Positions 1-8,261 of a stretch of 64,000 nucleotides of DNA are shown in pieces; the stretch's first letter is position 1, and every line of letters begins with the position of its first letter. The notes below the pieces were generated by a model that was not told the origin of the DNA, made no database searches, and saw only the letters and a program-made list of their open reading frames with translations. The translations under genes were made by a program, and so were the position numbers. Origin of the DNA: Candidatus Eremiobacteraceae bacterium (lineage in GTDB: Bacteria > Vulcanimicrobiota > Vulcanimicrobiia > Eremiobacterales > Eremiobacteraceae); assembly GCA_035710745.1 (NCBI GenBank), contig DASTCX010000040.1, forward strand, positions 1-64,000, read 5' to 3'.

Positions 1-94
1 GCGGCCTTCCCGATAGCATGTAGCGGTCGAGCTTTAGCTCGACCGCCGCGGCCTTCCCGATAGCATGTAGCGGTCGAGCTTTAGCTCGACCGCC
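1..94. repeat. Two perfect 47-bp tandem units, each with an A-type palindrome
   Basis: Bases 1-47 and 48-94 are identical, and a diverged third unit begins at 95. Each unit holds a hairpin (23-46 and 70-93) with 10-bp arms GCGGTCGAGC and GCTCGACCGC around a TTTA loop, preceded by TGTA and followed by CGCGG. The array lies just beyond the 3' end of the minus-strand Asp-box gene and may continue off the left edge. It is the A type of a dispersed palindrome family found throughout 0-49 kb. Confidence 0.9.
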
Positions 95-121
95 GCGGTC
101 TTCCCAGGAGTCCTTGATTAA

Positions 122-145
122 GCCAAGCTTCGCTCGGCCTACTAC
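122..145 (-). repeat. B-type palindrome (inverted copy) supplying a stop codon
   Basis: Read on the minus strand this is a copy of the B unit (GTAGTAGGCCGAGC, then GAAGCTCGGC) with one mismatch in the stem. The TAG at 144-142 inside the unit is the stop codon of the minus-strand Asp-box gene, so the last codons of that gene run into the repeat. Confidence 0.8.
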
Positions 146-3072
146 ATCTTCATGAGCTTTGAAAGCTGCGCTCGTACCGTTGCGACCGCCGCGACTTGCT
201 GCTCGGTCGGCTCGCAGTCGCCGTCGTCGACCGCGACCATCAGCCCGCTCAGAGTATCGTTGATCGCCTCGAGGTCGTCGGCGCGCGGCGACGCGGCGGC
301 CTTTGCCGCTTTCCACGCCGCATACGAACGCTCCATGAGCGCCGAGATCTGTTGCTCCAACGCAAGCTGATCCGCATAACCCGCAGCATTCGTCGACAAA
401 CGCGGATCGGCCACGATCGTCAAAGGCTGCGACGTCGACCGGCCGTCGACCGTCAACCGCACCGTATATCGCCCCGGCGGCACCGTCGCACCCAAAGGCT
501 CCGCTTGCGTGTCGTGCGGCACAGCGCTGAACGAGTACGAGTGGTTGATCGCCCATGGCCGGTCGTACCGCAGGTCCCACACAAAACGGTGCATGCCGGC
601 ACTCGCCGGCGGCACGGCCGGCATCCTGATCCAGTAGTTCGGCACGGTCATCTGATCCATGAACAACGGCGGCGTATCCGTGTTCTTGTACGTGCGTACC
701 ACGCCGCCATGCGGATCCAAGATATCGAGGCGCACTATGCCGGTCGCTGCCGCTCCGAGATAGTAATCGATGATCGCCCCGTCCGGCGGATTTTGCCCTG
801 CCGGCACTTCCGGCGGGAACGGCGTTTGCTGATATCGATCGTGCCTGAACCGATACGTCACCTGCGGCTTGAACAAGTACGCGCTTGACGACGCGATCGA
901 CGCGGCCATCTCTCGCAGCGGCGTCAGATCGTCCAGGATCCAAAACGAGCGTCCGTGCGTCGCGACGACCAGATCGTCGCCGTGAATCGTCAAGTCGCGC
1001 ATCGACGTCGACGGCAGATTCAACGACAGCGGCAGCCACTGACCGCCGTCGTCGAACGACACATAGACGCCGCGCTCGGTCCCCGCATAGAGCAGTCCCG
1101 GCCTCACCGGATCTTCGCGCACGACGTTCGCCCACGCATCATCTGGCAAACCTCGTGTGATCAACGACCAGGAAGCGCCGCCGTCGTGCGTCCGATAGAT
1201 GTACGGCTTCGCATCATCCAACCTGTAGCGCGCGACCGCCGCATACGCCGTGCGATCGTCGGTTCGCGACGTCTCCAGAGTCCGGACTTCTTCCCATTGC
1301 CCCATCTGATGCGGCGTCACGTTCTTCCAGTGCGCACCGCCGTCCGACGTCCGCCAGATCAAGCCGTCATCGGTGCCAGCCCAGAGAACCGAAGCATCGC
1401 GCTTCGACAACGCGAGACTGAAGATGACGCCGCCGCCCGGCTTCTTCGGCGCGAACACGCCGACGGTCGGCGGAATCGACTCGTGCTGACGCGTCAAGTC
1501 CGGGCTGATGATCTTCCAGCTATGCCCGGCATTCGTCGTCTCGAACACGACGTTCGCCGCGAGGAACAGCGCATGTTTGTCGACTTGCGAAATCGCCATC
1601 GGCGCCGTGCGGTCGTAGCGATACTGGCCGATCTCGTCGGGTGAGATGTCCTGCACTTGGCTCGTCCGCTGGTCATCACGTTGCGCCTTACCGCCGTAGA
1701 CGATGTTCGGGTCGAGCGGATCGACGACCGCGTAGCCGTATTCTTCGAGATTGACGGGATGGTAGTCGCGGAACGTGATCTCGCCCGAGTCGCTGCGGCT
1801 CGCGATCGCCGTCGAACCGCTCTCCTGTTCCGCGCCGTACACCCAATACGGGAACCGGTTGTCGGTCGTCACGTGGAAGAACTGCGCGGTCGGCTGATTG
1901 TACCACGGCGTCCACGTGCCGCCGCCGTCGACGGAGATCGTCGCGCCCTGATCGACCGCCAAGACGATGACCGACGGATGGAGCGGATTGATCCAGATCG
2001 TATGATAGTCGTCGCCGCCAGGCGCGCCTTTGAGCGCCGTGAACGTCGCGCCGGCATCGGATGATAGCCACGTCGACGTGTTCGCGACGAAGATGCGTGA
2101 CGGATTCGTCGGATCGACGGTCACGCACGCGAAGTCGTCCCCGCGTCCGGACACACGCGGATCGCTATTGACGACGTGCCAGCTCGCACCCGCGTCGTCC
2201 GACCGATAGATGCCGGTGTGTTTGGCGTCCGCCTGCACCCATGCGTACATGCGGCTCGGCATGTCCGGAGCGATCGCGATGCCGATGCGCCCGAGCCCTT
2301 GCGCGACGCCCGGCAATCCGGTCGTCAACTGCTTCCACGAATCGCCGCCGTCGTGCGAAACGTACAACCCGCTTCCGGGCGCCTCCATCTCGCCGCCCAT
2401 ATGCCATGGCGAGCGCCGCGACACCCAGAGCGCCGCGTACACCGTCTGTGCGTTCGTCGGATCGAATGCGAGGTCGATGGCGCCCGTATTCTCATCTTTA
2501 TACAGGACGCGTGTGAACGTTTTGCCGCCGTCGAGCGAGCGATAGACGCCCCGCTCCGGATTCGGCCCGTACGGATGACCGAGCGCCGCGACGAACAGCC
2601 GGTTCGCATCGTGCGGGTCGACGATGATCTTCGCGATCTGCTGCGAGTCGCGCAGACCGAGATGCGTCCACGTGTGGGCGCCGTCGGTCGACTTGTACAC
2701 ACCATCGCCGGTCGAAAGGTCCGGCCGGCGCAATCCCTCACCGCTTCCGACGTAGATGATCGAGGCATTCGTCGGAGCGACCGCGATCGCGCCGATCGAT
2801 TGCGTGTCCTGGCCATCGAAGACCGGCTGCCACGTCAAGCCATAATTCTCGGTACGCCAGACGCCGCCGTCGACCGCGCCGACGTACGCGACGTTTGGCA
2901 GCGTCGGAATTCCCGCGACCGCGACGGTGCGTCCGCCAAGGAACGGCCCTATCAAACGCCACCGCATGTCGGAATAGAGTGCCGGCGTGATCCCGTTCGA
3001 TGATGACGGGGATGTCGCGCCGAGCATGACGATCGCGACGAACGGCATGATAAAATGAAGCATCTTCCTCAT
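142..3072 (-). CDS. Secreted Asp-box (BNR/sortilin-like) beta-propeller protein
   Basis: This 976-residue protein starts with an export signal (basic MRKMLHF, a hydrophobic run, small residues near 20-25). It then carries about nine Asp-box motifs of the S-x-D-x-G-x-T-W type, for example STDGAHTW, SLDGGKTF, SHDGGDSW, SDDAGASW, TSDGGAHW and THDGGASW, spread over residues 75-690. These form the blades of sialidase- or VPS10-like propellers. The last 250 residues look like a beta-sandwich (PPGRYTVRLTVDG). Known relatives are secreted or cell-surface proteins of unproven substrate, and no sialidase catalytic set is recognisable. The gene is monocistronic, flanked by palindromic repeats on both sides, and its stop codon lies inside a B-type repeat. 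Confidence 0.85.
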   Translation of the reverse strand: MRKMLHFIMPFVAIVMLGATSPSSSNGITPALYSDMRWRLIGPFLGGRTVAVAGIPTLPNVAYVGAVDGGVWRTENYGLTWQPVFDGQDTQSIGAIAVAPTNASIIYVGSGEGLRRPDLSTGDGVYKSTDGAHTWTHLGLRDSQQIAKIIVDPHDANRLFVAALGHPYGPNPERGVYRSLDGGKTFTRVLYKDENTGAIDLAFDPTNAQTVYAALWVSRRSPWHMGGEMEAPGSGLYVSHDGGDSWKQLTTGLPGVAQGLGRIGIAIAPDMPSRMYAWVQADAKHTGIYRSDDAGASWHVVNSDPRVSGRGDDFACVTVDPTNPSRIFVANTSTWLSSDAGATFTALKGAPGGDDYHTIWINPLHPSVIVLAVDQGATISVDGGGTWTPWYNQPTAQFFHVTTDNRFPYWVYGAEQESGSTAIASRSDSGEITFRDYHPVNLEEYGYAVVDPLDPNIVYGGKAQRDDQRTSQVQDISPDEIGQYRYDRTAPMAISQVDKHALFLAANVVFETTNAGHSWKIISPDLTRQHESIPPTVGVFAPKKPGGGVIFSLALSKRDASVLWAGTDDGLIWRTSDGGAHWKNVTPHQMGQWEEVRTLETSRTDDRTAYAAVARYRLDDAKPYIYRTHDGGASWSLITRGLPDDAWANVVREDPVRPGLLYAGTERGVYVSFDDGGQWLPLSLNLPSTSMRDLTIHGDDLVVATHGRSFWILDDLTPLREMAASIASSSAYLFKPQVTYRFRHDRYQQTPFPPEVPAGQNPPDGAIIDYYLGAAATGIVRLDILDPHGGVVRTYKNTDTPPLFMDQMTVPNYWIRMPAVPPASAGMHRFVWDLRYDRPWAINHSYSFSAVPHDTQAEPLGATVPPGRYTVRLTVDGRSTSQPLTIVADPRLSTNAAGYADQLALEQQISALMERSYAAWKAAKAAASPRADDLEAINDTLSGLMVAVDDGDCEPTEQQVAAVATVRAQLSKLMKM

Positions 3073-3096
3073 GCAGACAAATTAGGAGAAAATAGA

Positions 3097-3231
3097 GCAG
3101 TCGACCTTCACGGTCGACCGTAGCGTAAGGGTGGGAGCGGTCGACCTTTACGGTCGACCGCCGCGGTCTTGCCGATTGGAACCGACTACTCGCTCTGGCG
3201 GGATCGCCCGGTCGAGCTAAAGCTCGACCGC
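3097..3231. repeat. Cluster of three palindromes (C, C and inverted A)
   Basis: Two C-type hairpins lie at 3097-3121 (one arm mismatch) and 3137-3161, with arms GCGGTCGACC and GGTCGACCGC around TTTAC or TTCAC. An A-type unit in reverse orientation follows at about 3209-3231. The cluster fills the gap between the start of the Asp-box gene and the end of the next minus-strand gene. Confidence 0.9.
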
Positions 3232-3247
3232 TACATCCACCAAGGGC

Positions 3248-4195
3248 CTACTCCTGCACCGCTTGCGTCGTGGGGCCGAAGTGCACGAACTCGTAATCAG
3301 AGATCAGGCCCGGATACTCATAGCGGCCGAACGTATAGTTCACCCCATTGTAGGTCGTGCCGCCGAAGATGAAGTGGTTCGGCCCGTGAAGCGTCGCCGT
3401 CGTCGACTCGGTGCGGATGAACCACCAGCCGTGTAAATCGATGAACGTCACCGTCCACGGCACCGTTGTCGCCTGACCTTCGTCGAAGATGCCGTCGGTC
3501 ACGAGCTTTCGGACATCGAACGTCTTCTCGTCGACCCATAACTCGCGAATGCGATTGCGTTCGGGATGCTCGCGCGCCGTCAGCGACAGATGGTAGACTG
3601 GGTAGTCGTCGATCGTATCCTCGCCGAGCAACGTCACATCGTAGTCTGCTCCCGAGACGGCGATCCGTCCGATGATCGGCGGTTGGTCCTCCGGCGGAAC
3701 ATCACCGCCGTAGTGCTTCGGTGTCGGTCCGCGCGCGAGGTCGAAGTCGTACACCGCCGACATGAGCGGCACCCCGAACGGCGGCTCGATGTGATCGCTC
3801 GGCTTGCCCTCGGGACTGATGCCGAAAAAACTGAAGCCGTATGGATGCGGCGGTGCGTTCGACGTGTAGAGCGGCACCGTATGGACCGCAAGAGCACCGT
3901 CGTGTGTGCGGAGCAACTCGCGAAAGCCTTCGTGATAGCGTTTGCCGTAGTTGGTGTCCGCTTGGACGTCGACCACGTACGCGACGTAGCGCGGGTATGT
4001 CCGCAGATACATCGCGAGCCGCGCTTTGGCGAAGATCGTCGTCGCCGACAAGCCCCTCGTGGCGGCAGGCGAATCGGACGTCTGGTCCCGCAACACTTCT
4101 TTAAGCCCCGGCGGCTGCGAGTATTCCGGGCTCGGACTGGGTCCCGGCGTTACGAGTGCGAGCAGCGCGGCTGCGGCGAAAACGAGCATCTTCAT
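3248..4195 (-). CDS. Secreted protein of unknown function
   Basis: The 315-residue product has a clear signal peptide (MKMLVFAAAALLALVTPGPS) followed by a Ser/Pro-rich linker. The mature part reads like a soluble beta-rich domain, with segments such as YHLSLTAREHPERNRIRELWVD and a later WWFIRTESTT stretch. This layout of a deduced 'measured property' sheet is loosely like LolA/outer-membrane-lipoprotein-sorting folds, but I do not recognise a family with confidence. It stands alone, 31 bp downstream of the DUF3052 gene on the same strand, and is followed by a palindrome cluster. No catalytic motif or membrane segment is visible beyond the signal. Confidence 0.7.
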   Translation of the reverse strand: MKMLVFAAAALLALVTPGPSPSPEYSQPPGLKEVLRDQTSDSPAATRGLSATTIFAKARLAMYLRTYPRYVAYVVDVQADTNYGKRYHEGFRELLRTHDGALAVHTVPLYTSNAPPHPYGFSFFGISPEGKPSDHIEPPFGVPLMSAVYDFDLARGPTPKHYGGDVPPEDQPPIIGRIAVSGADYDVTLLGEDTIDDYPVYHLSLTAREHPERNRIRELWVDEKTFDVRKLVTDGIFDEGQATTVPWTVTFIDLHGWWFIRTESTTATLHGPNHFIFGGTTYNGVNYTFGRYEYPGLISDYEFVHFGPTTQAVQE

Positions 4196-4226
4196 TAGTA
4201 GTACGGCGTGCTCGTCGAAATCCTTT

Positions 4227-4667
4227 TCACCGCAATTTCACAGGGATGACGAATTTCAGCCCCGACCAGACGTCATCGACCGCACATATCTTGACGTCGA
4301 CGAGATCGAGCGCGAGCCCGGCGTGGCGGACGTCGTTCTCATCGATGTCCGTCTTTCGCCCCGACGACTTCTTCGGCCACGAAACCCACACCATGCCGTC
4401 GCGCTTCATGCTGACCCGCGCCGCGCTGATTGAAGGGCGCAAATCGCGTTCCACCGACACGAACACCTGGATGACGTCGAACGGCCCCTTTCCCGATGCG
4501 TAACGCAATGCGCCGAGCGGCAGATTCCCAAGCGTCGTCGCGTAGCCGCGCGGCGCGTTGCGGATCAAGACGAGATGGCCAGGTTTGATGCCGAGCTTTT
4601 CGACAAGCGGCTTCGCCGAGTAGCCCGCCGTATCGCCAGCGGACCTTCGAGCCGCTCCACGCTTCAC
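4227..4667 (-). CDS. DUF3052 family protein
   Basis: The 146-residue product matches the DUF3052 pattern: an N-terminal AGYSAKPLVEKLGIKPG segment, then VWVSWPKKSSG, and a C-terminal DLVDVKICAVDDVWSGLKFV. Family members are small cytosolic proteins of unknown function. The open frame extends upstream to 4781, but the proposed start is GTG at 4667, which overlaps the TGA of the MFS gene as GTGA. This predicts translational coupling, and the homologous part begins only after this point. Function remains unknown; co-expression with the transporter is the only context. Confidence 0.82.
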   Translation of the reverse strand: MKRGAARRSAGDTAGYSAKPLVEKLGIKPGHLVLIRNAPRGYATTLGNLPLGALRYASGKGPFDVIQVFVSVERDLRPSISAARVSMKRDGMVWVSWPKKSSGRKTDIDENDVRHAGLALDLVDVKICAVDDVWSGLKFVIPVKLR

Positions 4668-5977
4668 GGACGCGCGACGCCGCTCGACTGTGCGAGCGTC
4701 ATGCCTTTCGTCTCCGGCGCCCAGAGCGCCGCGATGACAAGGCCGATCACCGACAACACGCACGACGCCCACATGACCCACGACGCCCCATGCGACTGGA
4801 GTAATGTCGGCAGCAAGAATGTTCCCGCAGCGGCGCCGATGCGGCTGATCGCCGTGACGACGCCGGCGGCGGTCGCACGCACCTCAGTCGGGAAAAGCTC
4901 CGCGGGGTAGACCAGCTCGAGCGAAAACGCCGGCCCCATCGCAAGCGCATAGAATACGAAGAAGAACGCGATCGGCGCAGCGCCCTGGACCACCGCGAGA
5001 GCGAAGAACGCGACCGCGCTCGCCGCGAAGCTCGCGATCGCAAGCGGACGCCGACCCCAGCGTTCGATGAGCCACATCCCGGCGATCGAGCCGACTAGGA
5101 AGAACCCCGTGATGACGACGGAGCTGACGACCGACGCCGCATGCGACAACCGGAGCGCGTCGAGCACCTGCGGCTCGAACGTGTAGATCGCGAAAAACGG
5201 CGTCACTTGCAGCAGCCACATGATGCCGACAAACGCGACAAGGCCGCCGTATCTGCCTCGCATCAGCCGGCCGACCTTCGTCGGCACCTGTTCGTCGACG
5301 ACGTCGTCAATCGACGCGTTCGGCCCGAGAACGCGCGCAAGAGCGGTAAGCGCCTCGGCCTTGCGCCCCTTGCTCAGCAGCCAGCGCGGCGATTCAGGTG
5401 CGGAGCTCCGAAGTATCAGTGCAAGGGCGGCGGGTACGGCGCTGCTCGCGAGGATCCAACGCCACGCGTCCGGACCCGCGCCTTGAAGAAGTGCGCCGAC
5501 GACGAACGCTGCCAGCGCGCCGACGAACCACGCGACTTGCATGCTCGCCAGCGCTCCGCCGCGCGATCGCTGCGGCATGAACTCGCCGATGAGCGCTGAC
5601 GCGATCGCGTAATCCGCCCCGATCGCGACGCCGAGCACGAACCGCAGGATGACAAGCTCAGCCGCGTTCTGAGCGATGCCGAGCAACAGCGATGCGACGA
5701 TGAACGCGACGAGGTCGGCGAAGAACATGAATCGCCGTCCGACGAGATCGGTGACGTAGCCGAAGATGAGGCCGCCGACGAAGATGCCGATGAGCGGCGC
5801 CGCTGCGACGAGCCCCTCGACGCTTTGCGACAACGCGATGTGCTGCTGGAGTGTCGTGAGCGCAAGTCCGAAGCTGCTGAGGATGTAGCCATCGCAGAAC
5901 AACCCGCCGTTCGCATAGACCGCGAGCTTGCCGTGGAATGCGCCGAACGGGACGTCTTCTAATAAAAGTCTCGCCAC
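4664..5977 (-). CDS. MFS transporter, sugar-porter type
   Basis: The product has 437 residues and about 12 membrane helices. It shows the family signatures: motif A after helix 2 (GYVTDLVGRR), the central loop PESPRWLLSKGR, and a C-terminal PETKGMTL. These are typical of sugar, carboxylate or aromatic-acid proton symporters, and the substrate cannot be read from the sequence. The start is GTG at 5977. The stop overlaps the DUF3052 start by GTGA, giving a two-gene operon. Upstream lie an A and a B palindrome. Confidence 0.9.
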   Translation of the reverse strand: MARLLLEDVPFGAFHGKLAVYANGGLFCDGYILSSFGLALTTLQQHIALSQSVEGLVAAAPLIGIFVGGLIFGYVTDLVGRRFMFFADLVAFIVASLLLGIAQNAAELVILRFVLGVAIGADYAIASALIGEFMPQRSRGGALASMQVAWFVGALAAFVVGALLQGAGPDAWRWILASSAVPAALALILRSSAPESPRWLLSKGRKAEALTALARVLGPNASIDDVVDEQVPTKVGRLMRGRYGGLVAFVGIMWLLQVTPFFAIYTFEPQVLDALRLSHAASVVSSVVITGFFLVGSIAGMWLIERWGRRPLAIASFAASAVAFFALAVVQGAAPIAFFFVFYALAMGPAFSLELVYPAELFPTEVRATAAGVVTAISRIGAAAGTFLLPTLLQSHGASWVMWASCVLSVIGLVIAALWAPETKGMTLAQSSGVARP

Positions 5978-6025
5978 CCCGCGCCGCTACCACGAGCTGA
6001 GACGTCGGCCCTCCCTGGGGTTGTA

Positions 6026-6093
6026 GCGGTCGAGCTTCTGCTCGACCGGTGGGGCCTCGCATTTAGATTGTAGTAGGCCGAGCGAAGCTCGGC
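6026..6093. repeat. A plus B palindrome doublet
   Basis: An A-type hairpin at 6026-6049 with a variant loop (TTCT) is followed 44 bp later by a B-type unit at 6070-6093. Both are preceded by TTGTAG. The doublet lies between the start of the MFS gene and the end of the small membrane protein gene, both on the minus strand. Confidence 0.9.
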
Positions 6094-6127
6094 TCGTGGC
6101 GCAATACCGCGGTCTTCCACCGGCACG

Positions 6128-6370
6128 TTATGACTTGCTTGTCACGGTCGGTTGCCTGCCTCGCAACAACTCGACGACGACGTAGCCTATGAACGCCGCG
6201 CTGATACCGATGGCGATGTTCGTATCGGTCAGAATATCTCTAGCAGCCCAGGCCAGACCCATTTTCACTCCACGCCCCGAACGTTCAAACTCACCCATCA
6301 ACAGGTTGGCGTAGAACAGAAAAATGATAAAGCCGATTTCGACAAGGGCCCTCCACATTTTGTTCTTCAT
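6128..6370 (-). CDS. Small membrane protein, two predicted helices
   Basis: From the ATG at 6370 the product is 80 residues, starting MKNKMWRALVEIGFIIFLFY. One hydrophobic helix lies near residues 8-25 and a second near 50-68 (IAIGISAAFIGYVVVELL), joined by a short polar loop. The open frame extends to 6430, but those extra residues are basic and overlap the permease gene, so the inner ATG is preferred. It sits 22 bp after the APC permease on the same strand and is probably its operon partner. No family is recognised. Confidence 0.65.
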   Translation of the reverse strand: MKNKMWRALVEIGFIIFLFYANLLMGEFERSGRGVKMGLAWAARDILTDTNIAIGISAAFIGYVVVELLRGRQPTVTSKS

Positions 6371-6392
6371 CAAGTAGATCGCTGGACGTCGA

Positions 6393-7934
6393 TCACGTCG
6401 TGGCGCGCCGGTACTCGTCGAGCATTTCAAGCTCGCCGGCGCGGCTCAGCACCTGTTCGTGATGCGAAACCCAGTCGCGTTTCAGACTCGCGAAGACTTT
6501 CTGACGATTGCGCCTTCTATAGAATACGTAGAATAGCGCGCCAAACACCACCCACGCCGGACCCGCGATGCGCCCGATCGGGTGGGTCAGCAGCGTAAAA
6601 ACCAGGATCGAGCCGATGCCGATCAAGCCGAGCACGGAGACGATCGAAAGCGTCCCCTTGGCACCTCGGATCGTCATCGGGATATTCCACGGCATCCGAT
6701 ACGGCCGAGGCGCGTGCGGATCTGAAAAGCGCAAGACGATGAGCGCTACGAATACAAGCGTGTACGACAGCGCGGCTCCGAAGGCGTAGAGGTCCGCCAA
6801 AAAGTTGAGCGCTTGATCGCCCTGCAGATACGCGGCCACCAGCTCCACCAAAGCGACGCCCGCGAAGAACAAGATCGAGAACACCGGGGTCTTCGTCTTG
6901 GCGTTCGTCCGCTTGAACACGCTGGGCAACAGGTTGAAATTGCCCATCGAGTACGCGATCCGCGACGCCCCGTACACGCCGGAGTTGCTCGATATCATGA
7001 TGAGACACGCGCCGAGCAGCGGCACGTAGAGCTTGAAAAGCCAGCCGAGGTACGGGATGAAGCCGGCCAATACTGCAACAGCCTTGTCGTTGTTATCCGC
7101 GTTGCCCAAGTACGCGAACATGGGCGTCGCGCCCGCGCTCGTCGGCACGTCCGCCATGCCCAACACGAGATTCGAAAACGATAAAGCGAACAACAAGATC
7201 GTCAAGATGAGCGCGAGCGACGTCCGCGGCATGACGCTCGACGGGCGATATGTCTCCTCGGCCGCCTGCGATATGCTCTCGAGCCCGACGAACGATATGA
7301 TCGCGAGCGAAACGCCGAGGAGCAAATTCGAAGTCGTCGGCCAATGCGCTTGCATATTGTGGACGAGCAAGAACGGGCTCCATGCGAACACGAAGCCGCA
7401 GACCAAAATCAAAGTCTCGTTGACAACGTCGAGCGCGGAGACGATCTCGTTGATGCGCGACGATTGTTTGACGCCGAGCACGTTGATCGCTGTCAAGAAT
7501 GCGGTCAACGCCAACACGCAGACGAAATACCACGCGTGATGCGTTGTCAGCCACGGCACGAGAACGCTCAGATATCCGATACTGATCCACGCGAAGAGCG
7601 AGATGTCGATCGTGAAGTCCAGCACGACCGCCCAGCCCGCGATGAAGCCCATGAAATCGCCGAGAGCACGAGTGACGAAGAACTGGCCGCCGCCCGCGAC
7701 AGGATACGCGGACGCGAGCTCGGTATACGCGAGCCCGATGCAGACGTAGACGATGCCGGCGAACGCGAACGCGATGTTCGCGGCGCCCATCGCCGCGCCC
7801 ACGACCAATCCGAGCGCTACGTATATGTCCGCGCCGACGTCGGCATAGCCCCACGCGTAGGAACCCCAGATCGAGACGGCGCGCCGAAGCTCGGTGCTTT
7901 CCTGCGGTTTGGCGGCGATCGACATCGATGACAT
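6393..7934 (-). CDS. APC superfamily amino-acid permease
   Basis: From ATG 7934 the product is 513 residues with 12 or more helices. The N-terminal part has the APC pattern (IWGSYAWGYADVGADIYVALG, then TELASAYPVAGGGQFFVTRALG), where a glycine-rich break in helix 1 binds the substrate amine or carboxylate. It should be a cytoplasmic-membrane proton-coupled amino-acid or amine importer; the exact substrate is not decidable. The frame is open to 7991; a second ATG lies at 7925. It is divergent from the kdp operon across about 110 bp that contain a perfect inverted repeat. Confidence 0.9.
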   Translation of the reverse strand: MSSMSIAAKPQESTELRRAVSIWGSYAWGYADVGADIYVALGLVVGAAMGAANIAFAFAGIVYVCIGLAYTELASAYPVAGGGQFFVTRALGDFMGFIAGWAVVLDFTIDISLFAWISIGYLSVLVPWLTTHHAWYFVCVLALTAFLTAINVLGVKQSSRINEIVSALDVVNETLILVCGFVFAWSPFLLVHNMQAHWPTTSNLLLGVSLAIISFVGLESISQAAEETYRPSSVMPRTSLALILTILLFALSFSNLVLGMADVPTSAGATPMFAYLGNADNNDKAVAVLAGFIPYLGWLFKLYVPLLGACLIMISSNSGVYGASRIAYSMGNFNLLPSVFKRTNAKTKTPVFSILFFAGVALVELVAAYLQGDQALNFLADLYAFGAALSYTLVFVALIVLRFSDPHAPRPYRMPWNIPMTIRGAKGTLSIVSVLGLIGIGSILVFTLLTHPIGRIAGPAWVVFGALFYVFYRRRNRQKVFASLKRDWVSHHEQVLSRAGELEMLDEYRRATT

Positions 7935-7995
7935 AGCGCTCAACCGCTGACATTCTACGTCGGCGTCGGCGAGCGCCTTGCTTCCGTGCAAGCAT

Positions 7996-8022
7996 CATCC
8001 GAACGGACTATCCGTTCGGATG
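7996..8022. promoter_or_regulatory. Perfect 12-bp inverted repeat between permease and kdp operon
   Basis: The arms CATCCGAACGGA and TCCGTTCGGATG flank a 3-nt CTA centre. The site lies 61 bp before the permease ATG and 20 bp before the first kdpF start. A weaker stem (TTGC / GCAA) lies immediately to the left. It could be an operator for one or both divergent genes, or an RNA hairpin in the kdp leader. No U-tract follows, so it is not an intrinsic terminator. Confidence 0.6.
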
Positions 8023-8042
8023 CAAGAGCGTCCGAGCGGGGG

Positions 8043-8165
8043 ATGGCGGAGCCTCCTGACCCGCGCTATCATTGGGTCGTGCTCGACCAGATCATCGGCC
8101 TCGTCCTCGCCATCCTCGCCCTCGCATACCTCACCTATGCCATGCTCCGCCCCGAGCGGTTCTGA
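8043..8165 (+). CDS. kdpF: KdpF, small stabilising subunit of the K+-ATPase
   Basis: A short frame encodes a single hydrophobic helix and ends in the KdpF pattern: IIGLVLAILALAYLTYAML followed by RPERF. KdpF of other bacteria is about 29 residues and stabilises the KdpABC complex in the membrane. The most likely start is GTG at 8079 (28 residues, VLDQ...); ATG at 8043 would add 12 polar residues. It lies just upstream of a second mini-protein and kdpA on the same strand, as in standard kdpFABC operons. Confidence 0.82.
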   Translation: MAEPPDPRYHWVVLDQIIGLVLAILALAYLTYAMLRPERF

Positions 8166-8176
8166 GCAGGCGAGAC

Positions 8177-8260
8177 ATGCTCGACCTTATCCTCATCATC
8201 GCCTCGATCGCCGGCTTCTACCTCTTCGAGCGCTTCACGGCGGCGTGCGAGCGGATCTGA
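8177..8260 (+). CDS. 27-residue single-helix membrane protein in the kdp operon
   Basis: ATG at 8177 opens a 27-codon frame, MLDLILIIASIAGFYLFERF then TAACERI, that ends one base before the kdpA ATG. It is one hydrophobic helix with a charged tail. Similar tiny proteins next to kdpF occur in other phyla, but I know of no function. The tight packing between kdpF and kdpA supports real translation and perhaps a role in assembly of the pump. It is not itself KdpF, because the preceding frame has the better match. Confidence 0.6.
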   Translation: MLDLILIIASIAGFYLFERFTAACERI

Positions 8261-8261
8261 C

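Noticed and set aside
1-94. Short regular repeats as a CRISPR array
   Set aside because: The units are identical tandem copies with no variable spacers, no cas genes occur in the window, and the same hairpins recur singly or in pairs elsewhere.
196-888. Long plus-strand open frame antisense to the Asp-box gene
   Set aside because: Arg/His-rich and low in hydrophobic residues, with no ribosome site or motif; it is a shadow of the GC-rich minus-strand gene.
7996-8022. c-di-AMP (ydaO-type) riboswitch upstream of kdp
   Set aside because: The leader is too short and shows a single hairpin, not the two-fold symmetric ydaO structure.
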